Origin: Exiguobacterium sp018617385
Lineage (GTDB): Bacteria > Bacillota > Bacilli > Exiguobacteriales > Exiguobacteriaceae
Direction of reading: 5' to 3'
Assembly: GCF_018617385.1 (NCBI RefSeq)
Contig: NZ_JACSKA010000001.1
Span: 496,001-560,000, forward strand
DNA length: 64,000 nt
Made by a program: the position numbers and the translations under genes. Below are positions 59,791 through 64,000 of this stretch, piece after piece; the stretch's first letter is position 1, and each line of letters starts with the position of its first letter. The notes beneath the pieces are model-generated. The model was not told where the DNA came from. It saw nothing but the letters and a program-made list of their open reading frames with translations, and did no database searches.

Positions 59791-59825
59791 ACCCATCATC
59801 CTGTCATGGGATGGTGGGTTTTTTT
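59791..59825 (+). terminator. terminator of degV-thioredoxin unit
   Basis: An 11-bp stem (ACCCATCATCC / GGATGGTGGGT, one G-T pair) and a seven-T tract. The T tract overlaps the -35 of the next predicted promoter. Confidence 0.9.
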
Positions 59826-59842
59826 CATAGTGTAACGGGTAA
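59818..59842 (+). promoter_or_regulatory. SigB-like promoter of the Fer4_19-LtrA operon
   Basis: GTTTTT and GGGTAA are 13 bases apart, matching the general-stress consensus GTTTWW-N12-15-GGGWAW. It lies 30 bases before the first gene, directly on the preceding terminator. Confidence 0.48.
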
Positions 59843-59871
59843 AGACCCGCAAACACATAAGGGGTGATTCG

Positions 59872-60273
59872 ATGCGAGGCAAGCAATACGTAGGAGAATC
59901 GATTGACGTGTACTATGATGTGTCGCTTTGTGTCCATGCGGCGGAATGCGTACGGGGATTGCCGGAAGTATTTGATACGAAACGGAAGCCGTGGATTTTA
60001 CCGGATGGGGCCGAGGCGCCGGACGTCGCCACGGTGATTGAACGGTGCCCGAGCGGTGCGCTCCAGTTCGTTCGGAAGGATGGTGGAGACGCGGAGACAC
60101 CGGACGTGCCGACATCTGTAAAGTTGAACGACTGGCAACAAATCGAGGTGCGGGGCGACCTTCACATCGAGCAAGGGGATGAGGTCATCTCCACTTACCG
60201 GGCCACGCTCTGCGGATGTGGACAATCCGGCAAGCGACCGATTTGTGACCATAGCGGTGCGTGTAAAGGATGA
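59872..60273 (+). CDS. Fer4_19 plus CDGSH-like iron-sulfur protein
   Basis: The 133-residue protein joins a Fer4_19-type single-cluster ferredoxin-like domain (residues about 8-68; SLCVHAAECVRGLPEVF and RCPSGAL supply three cysteines) to a CDGSH-type iron-binding region at the C-terminus (LCGCGQSGKRPICDHSGACKG at about 113-133). The latter departs from the canonical C-D-G-S-H: it reads C-D-H-S-G, moving the His ligand two positions. AAGGGGTG lies before ATG 59872. The same protein family pairs with a small GNAT (YjdI/YjdJ) in E. coli, and a similar GNAT occurs two genes down here. Confidence 0.82.
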   Translation: MRGKQYVGESIDVYYDVSLCVHAAECVRGLPEVFDTKRKPWILPDGAEAPDVATVIERCPSGALQFVRKDGGDAETPDVPTSVKLNDWQQIEVRGDLHIEQGDEVISTYRATLCGCGQSGKRPICDHSGACKG

Positions 60274-60284
60274 GAGGATGATGG

Positions 60285-61181
60285 ATGATGCAGATTCCAC
60301 TACATTCGGACTGGCATGATACAAAGCTGACCTTGCATTTGATTTCCCAGCTTCTCGGAAAGATCAAGCTCAAACTGGCACCGCCCGAGCCACAGTGGGG
60401 GCACGTCTCGCTACCACTCACGGTCCATGGCTTTACGACAGGGCTGTTGTTTGAAGGGGAGCGGGCGCTTCAGATTGATGTGGACCTGTTGACGTCTTGC
60501 TTGGTCATCCATGTCGAGAATCAGACGGACGCCATCCCGATTGAAGCAGGGAAGACGATCAAGTCCTATCATGACGACTTATTTAATCGACTGCGGACGC
60601 ATGGGGTCAACGTGCGCATCAACCCGAAACCACAAGAGATGGCCTTTCAAGGACTTCTCGATACAGACGAGACACCGCTCGCCTATGATGCGACGTATGC
60701 CCGGCGAGGCTTGAGGTTGTTTCAACGGGCAGCACATGAACAACTGACGTACTTATCCAAGCTACGGTGCCGAAAAATTAAACCGGCACTCTTTTGGGGG
60801 ACGTTCGATGTGTCGTCGCTCGTCATCTATCCGATTGAGCATCCGTTTCCGGAAGACAAAGTGATTGAGCGCGTCGCCTTCGATGAACAGTTGATTGAAT
60901 TCGGATTTTGGCTTGGGGATGATGTGACGGAACGACCGAGCTATTTTGTATTGCCTTATCCGTTTCTGTTCAGACCGCTACCGACGGAGAAACTCAAGCC
61001 GGATGCCGCTTATTATGACGCGGAAAAGAGTGAATTTTTCTTGCCGCTTGATGAAGGAACGAGTCGGGAAGTCCAAACGTTTTTGTCTACATCGTTTGAG
61101 ATTCTGATGGATGAGATGGATTGGACGACGCGTGATCATTTCTTCATTCCATTAAAACTAGAAGAGGAGAGTGGGGAGTAA
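60285..61181 (+). CDS. DUF5996 family protein
   Basis: The 298-residue protein matches the DUF5996 pattern: DTKLTLHLISQLLGKIKLKLAPPEPQW at the start, HGFTTGLL, IDVDLLTSCLVIHV, and the later FWGTFDVSSLVIYP with PFLFRPLP. No function is known for the family. It lies 11 bases after the Fer4_19-CDGSH gene and its stop directly precedes the GNAT start, so it is part of the same transcription unit. AGAGG is seven bases before ATG 60285; the next ATG is immediately after. Confidence 0.8.
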   Translation: MMQIPLHSDWHDTKLTLHLISQLLGKIKLKLAPPEPQWGHVSLPLTVHGFTTGLLFEGERALQIDVDLLTSCLVIHVENQTDAIPIEAGKTIKSYHDDLFNRLRTHGVNVRINPKPQEMAFQGLLDTDETPLAYDATYARRGLRLFQRAAHEQLTYLSKLRCRKIKPALFWGTFDVSSLVIYPIEHPFPEDKVIERVAFDEQLIEFGFWLGDDVTERPSYFVLPYPFLFRPLPTEKLKPDAAYYDAEKSEFFLPLDEGTSREVQTFLSTSFEILMDEMDWTTRDHFFIPLKLEEESGE

Positions 61182-61454
61182 ATGGAGATTAGACAAAAGG
61201 AAAATACGTTTTATGTCGGGGACGAGGCGAAGCCATCGGCAGAACTGCACTATGTGCCGACGGGGCCGGACAAACTGATTGTCGACCATACGTACGTCAG
61301 TGATGAACTTCGAGGACAGGGGATTGGAGAGAAGCTTGTCGTTGCGGTGGTCGAATACGCTCGAGAACAAGGAAAGACGATTATCCCGCTCTGTCCCTTT
61401 ACGAAAAATCAGTTCGACCGACATCCGGAATATCACGACGTATTGGCGAGCTGA
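61182..61454 (+). CDS. short GNAT-family acetyltransferase (YjdJ/NATD1-like)
   Basis: The 90-residue protein is the short GNAT type: FYVGDEAKPSAELHY, LIVDHTYVSDELRGQGIGEKLV with the acetyl-CoA R-G-Q-G-I-G loop, and PLCPFTKNQFDRHPEYHDVL, the end characteristic of YjdJ/NATD1. GGGGAG lies four bases before ATG 61182. It follows DUF5996 without a gap. In E. coli yjdJ lies beside yjdI, a Fer4_19 protein; here the two are separated by DUF5996. The acceptor substrate is unknown. Confidence 0.88.
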   Translation: MEIRQKENTFYVGDEAKPSAELHYVPTGPDKLIVDHTYVSDELRGQGIGEKLVVAVVEYAREQGKTIIPLCPFTKNQFDRHPEYHDVLAS

Positions 61455-61469
61455 ACCGGGGTGGGCCAA

Positions 61470-62552
61470 ATGGAAGAAAAACGAGCCACGTGGTTGGAGC
61501 TCTTCTATGACCTGGTCTACGTCGCCGCGATTGCGACGGCGACCCATGTCCTCCTTCATACGCATCATGGCGTCATCCCGTTCGAATACGCCTCGAAATT
61601 CGTGCTCATGTTCATCCCGATTTGGTGGGCGTGGGTGGGGCAGACGATGTTCATCAACCGCTTTTTCGAGGATGCGATTCACCAACGTCTCTTCGTGATT
61701 GGGCAGATGATCTTCGTCCTCATCATGACGGCGAGCCTGAACGTAAATTTTGATGACTACTATTATTCATTTCTCATTGGCTACTTAGGTTTGCGCGTTA
61801 TGACGGTGTTGCAATATACGATGGTGAATCGACGCATTCAAGACCCGGCGGCCCGCTTTTTAGGCACGTATTTTTGGATTGGGATTGGCGTCTCGTCGTT
61901 GTCCATCTTTTTTGACGGGAGTTTGCGCTACGTAGTGCTGTATCTCGGGATCATCATCGATCTGATTGTCCCGATTATCGGTCGGAAACGCTTGGCCATG
62001 ACGCCCATAAACTTAGGATATTTGCTCGAACGCTTTGGTCTTTTGACCATCATCGTCTTAGGAGAATCCATTATCAGTATCTTGGCGGTGCTCGAGCCGC
62101 AAGATGGGGATATCCGGTCCATCAGCTTTTCGATTTTAGCATTCATTGTCCTCATCGCCATCTGGTGGCAATACTTTGATAATATCGAAAAGAAAGTGGA
62201 CAAAGAAGCGGTCGGGACCGGTCAAATCATCCTGTACGGTCATCTGTTCATTTGGATGTCACTCAGTGTCCTGGCGAGCATGATGAAACTGATGTACCTC
62301 GGTGAATTGGATGAGCGCTTTGAAGTGATGGTGACGTTCGGTGCGGCACTTGTGTACTTTTTATCGACGACGCTCGTGTTTCACAATCATCGCTTCCCGG
62401 AAAGTCGGTTGCACTGGGGCTATTTCGTGTTTTTCGTCACGCTCATTCTGTTGTTCACCGGCCTCCATCTGATTGTCCTCGTGTCACCGTTAATCATCAT
62501 GATCGAGCTCGCCATCTTCTTCGCCATCTATGCCAAACTGACGACCACATAA
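61470..62552 (+). CDS. LtrA family (low temperature requirement) membrane protein
   Basis: The 360-residue polytopic protein (about 10-11 hydrophobic segments) opens with TWLELFYDLVYVAAIATATHVLL, the LtrA signature, and has LGYLLERFGLLTIIVLGESIISI in the middle, also typical. Listeria LtrA is needed for growth in the cold; the molecular activity is unknown. ATG 61470 with GGGGTG six bases upstream is preferred to a GTG nine bases earlier. It is last in the operon with the Fer4_19, DUF5996 and GNAT genes, and ends at a bidirectional terminator. Confidence 0.87.
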   Translation: MEEKRATWLELFYDLVYVAAIATATHVLLHTHHGVIPFEYASKFVLMFIPIWWAWVGQTMFINRFFEDAIHQRLFVIGQMIFVLIMTASLNVNFDDYYYSFLIGYLGLRVMTVLQYTMVNRRIQDPAARFLGTYFWIGIGVSSLSIFFDGSLRYVVLYLGIIIDLIVPIIGRKRLAMTPINLGYLLERFGLLTIIVLGESIISILAVLEPQDGDIRSISFSILAFIVLIAIWWQYFDNIEKKVDKEAVGTGQIILYGHLFIWMSLSVLASMMKLMYLGELDERFEVMVTFGAALVYFLSTTLVFHNHRFPESRLHWGYFVFFVTLILLFTGLHLIVLVSPLIIMIELAIFFAIYAKLTTT

Positions 62553-62582
62553 AAATGGAGCGCCACGGGGCGCTCCATTTTT
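62550..62582. terminator. bidirectional terminator between LtrA and DUF4261-like genes
   Basis: A perfect 14-bp stem (AAAAATGGAGCGCC and its complement) with a 4-base loop and T tracts on both strands. Confidence 0.93.
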
Positions 62583-62583
62583 C

Positions 62584-63309
62584 TTATTCTGCTGCTTGCG
62601 GGACGAGATAGATCAAGCCGAACGGGTTGTGCAACAAGTTGTCGATGGTCGTCCGCTCGTCTTCTCCCATCTCGACCGTGAAGGCACGCCCGTCCTCGAA
62701 GGCGAAATGGTCGCCGTCGCCGAACATCGCGCCACCGGAGATGAGGTGGAAGTTGAACGAATGGATCACGTGGATGGCATCTTCAATGTCGAGGGTCATC
62801 GGTACGGCCACGTCCGCATGACCGAACGCTTTCATTCCCCATGACATATAGGCGTTCTCTTCTTCTGTGATGGCCGTGAGGAGCGAGTAGTCGAGTGCGA
62901 GGTCTTCTTCTTTTGACTCTTGCCACTCGTCTTTCGAGTAAGCGACACCTGCCGATTCGACCATGACCCCGAGTCCACCTGCATTCAAGACGGCGTTTGC
63001 GGCACGACGCGCCGCGGCGACGTCTGTCAAATCGTTGACGTCGACAATCAAGTAGACGACATGCGTGTGACGCGCGATTCCTTTCGCCACTTTCGGGGTG
63101 AATCCGCCAGAACTCGCGTGAATCATTGCCTCGGCGAGGGCTGGGTCGCGTTCCACGACTTCCACGGTAAACGCCTTGCCTGTTTCATCTTCGAGCAATA
63201 ACAGACCGGCCATCGTGTAGCCTTCGCTATGTAAACTGATTTGTTCGCTGACACCTTCTGCGGAAGACCAGTTTCCGGGAATGGCGAGCATAACTTGTGT
63301 ACGATTCAT
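62584..63309 (-). CDS. DUF4261-like protein of unknown function
   Basis: The 241-residue protein, read from MNRTQVMLAIPGNW, has no membrane segments or signal peptide. Its layout (VVYLIVDVNDLTDVAAARRA, AGGLGVMVESAGVAYS, SWGMKAFGHADVAVP, FGDGDHFAFEDGRAF) resembles DUF4261 proteins, but I hold this lightly. The ATG at 63309 has AAAGGA eight bases upstream; a TTG start at 63330 is possible. A hairpin separates it from the permease gene upstream. Function unknown. Confidence 0.7.
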   Translation of the reverse strand: MNRTQVMLAIPGNWSSAEGVSEQISLHSEGYTMAGLLLLEDETGKAFTVEVVERDPALAEAMIHASSGGFTPKVAKGIARHTHVVYLIVDVNDLTDVAAARRAANAVLNAGGLGVMVESAGVAYSKDEWQESKEEDLALDYSLLTAITEEENAYMSWGMKAFGHADVAVPMTLDIEDAIHVIHSFNFHLISGGAMFGDGDHFAFEDGRAFTVEMGEDERTTIDNLLHNPFGLIYLVPQAAE

Positions 63310-63334
63310 GTCAATCATCCTTTTCTGCAAAAGT

Positions 63335-63359
63335 CAGGTCCCTCCTCAGGAGAGACCTG
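63335..63359 (-). terminator. terminator-like hairpin after the FtsX-type permease
   Basis: CAGGTC-CTCC pairs with GGAG-GACCTG (one mismatch) on the minus strand, followed by ACTTTT. It may terminate the permease operon, weakly. Confidence 0.6.
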
Positions 63360-63393
63360 GTCTATCTCTTATTATGCCCTATTTTGGCATGAA

Positions 63394-64000
63394 TTATTCT
63401 TGATACGTCTTTAAAACTTCCTGAAGCGGGATTTGATCAATCTTCCGTCGACTGATGAACGTACTCATAAAGAAGAGGAGAACGACAGCGCCAAGCGTAT
63501 AGACGATATAGACCCATTCGAATTCAAGTGGGAGCACGAGTCCATAATCTTCTGCAAAGACGACGATGATGACCCGAAGCGTCAACAGGGCGATGGGGAT
63601 GCTCAAGAGGGCGGAGATGAGCGCATAGATGAAGTAGCTGTTCAAGATCATGGAGCGGACTTCCCGTTTCTCATATCCCATCACTTTCAACAAGGAGATG
63701 ACGTAATAGTTCTTCTCGACCGTCAGCGCCGTCAAGACGAACAGGATGCTGAAAGCGATGAGGGACGCCACGCCAATCAAGACGTTCATCATGAAATTCA
63801 TATATTGATTGATCGATTCGGACTGATCGATCAACCCTTGACGTGACAGGATGGTCGGATAGTCCGATTCGTTCGGGCGTTCCGTCGCGTAGATGCCGTT
63901 GAACAGGTCATCCGTCGAACCGTCCGTGAGTAGTTCACTTAACGTAGCCCGAGGCAAGTAGGCGAAGTCGCCAGAGAATTCATCGGCAATCCCGATGATG
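63394..64000 (-). CDS. FtsX-family ABC transporter permease, 5'-truncated
   Basis: The C-terminal 200 residues of a permease are visible; the frame stays open to the window end, so the N-terminus lies beyond. Three or four helices are seen (NFMMNVLIGVASLIAFSILFVL, FIYALISALLSIPIALLTL, YIVYTLGAVVLLFFMS), with KVMGYEKREVRSMIL in the cytoplasmic loop, the MacB/FtsX-like permease C-terminal domain. Such permeases usually pair with an ABC ATPase (bacitracin or lantibiotic efflux and sensing, or lipoprotein handling). The partner gene would be outside the window. Confidence 0.87.
   Translation of the reverse strand, partial: IIGIADEFSGDFAYLPRATLSELLTDGSTDDLFNGIYATERPNESDYPTILSRQGLIDQSESINQYMNFMMNVLIGVASLIAFSILFVLTALTVEKNYYVISLLKVMGYEKREVRSMILNSYFIYALISALLSIPIALLTLRVIIVVFAEDYGLVLPLEFEWVYIVYTLGAVVLLFFMSTFISRRKIDQIPLQEVLKTYQE

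Noticed and set aside
1..64000. CRISPR arrays, tRNA or rRNA genes, insertion sequences, phage or integrase genes
   Set aside because: No direct-repeat array with spacers, no cloverleaf or rRNA-like stretch, and no transposase or integrase reading frame was seen on either strand.

Overview
The window reads as chromosome from a low-to-moderate GC Gram-positive bacterium of the Bacilli. Strong AGGAGG-type ribosome binding sites, CcpA-type cre boxes, a PTS lactose operon, stand-alone bacterial NO synthase, OatA-like and NamZ-like wall enzymes and multi-domain secreted proteins all fit. The overall gene mix resembles Exiguobacterium as I remember that genus; this is inference, not a search result. 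I see no rRNA, tRNA, CRISPR array, insertion sequence, phage or plasmid backbone.

Region 1 (1-12.3 kb): the end of an AlgI/AlgJ-like O-acylation pair with a glycosyltransferase, a large secreted protein of Ig-like repeats, a YdcF-like protein, and a cluster of four zinc-ribbon membrane or soluble proteins around 8.0-12.3 kb. Region 2 (12.4-23.5 kb): an OatA-like acyltransferase on the minus strand; a complete lactose/tagatose-6-phosphate system (lacF, lacE, lacG, lacR, lacA, lacB, a GatY-type aldolase and lacC) with a cre-controlled promoter and a candidate LacR operator; then a PadR-ChrA chromate efflux pair. The aldolase is class II (GatY-like) where Gram-positive lac operons normally carry class I LacD.

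Region 3 (23.7-32.2 kb): a PAS/GGDEF/HD-GYP signalling protein, then a visibly AT-richer block with a 1387-residue subtilase (cohesin-like and dockerin segments near its C-terminus) and an XRE-TPR regulator of RNPP type. Region 4 (32.2-42.2 kb): a three-gene ABC-2 exporter, a small orphan gene, three separately terminated cell-wall genes (CAP/SH3, NamZ, repeat-rich C39-like peptidase), and a yxlEFG-like ABC set. Region 5 (42.2-50.2 kb): UspA, SulP transporter, and divergently an arsenic operon arsR-arsD-arsA-hesB-like-arsB-CoA-disulfide-reductase/rhodanese.

Region 6 (50.2-64 kb): an orphan gene, a secreted type I pullulanase behind two cre boxes, a PAS/GGDEF/EAL protein, NO synthase oxygenase with an RDD protein, DegV, a thioredoxin-like protein, a four-gene operon (Fer4_19-CDGSH protein, DUF5996, GNAT, LtrA) behind a SigB-like promoter, a DUF4261-like protein, and the end of an FtsX-type permease.

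The genes describe a free-living, carbohydrate-using, metal-exposed bacterium: sugar import and starch debranching under catabolite control, As(III) and chromate efflux, cyclic-di-GMP signalling, and heavy investment in surface proteins. The least explained sets are the zinc-ribbon membrane cluster (8.0-12.3 kb), the Fer4_19/DUF5996/GNAT/LtrA operon (59.9-62.6 kb), and the regulator-protease island (26.4-32.2 kb). All functions are assigned from sequence reading alone.
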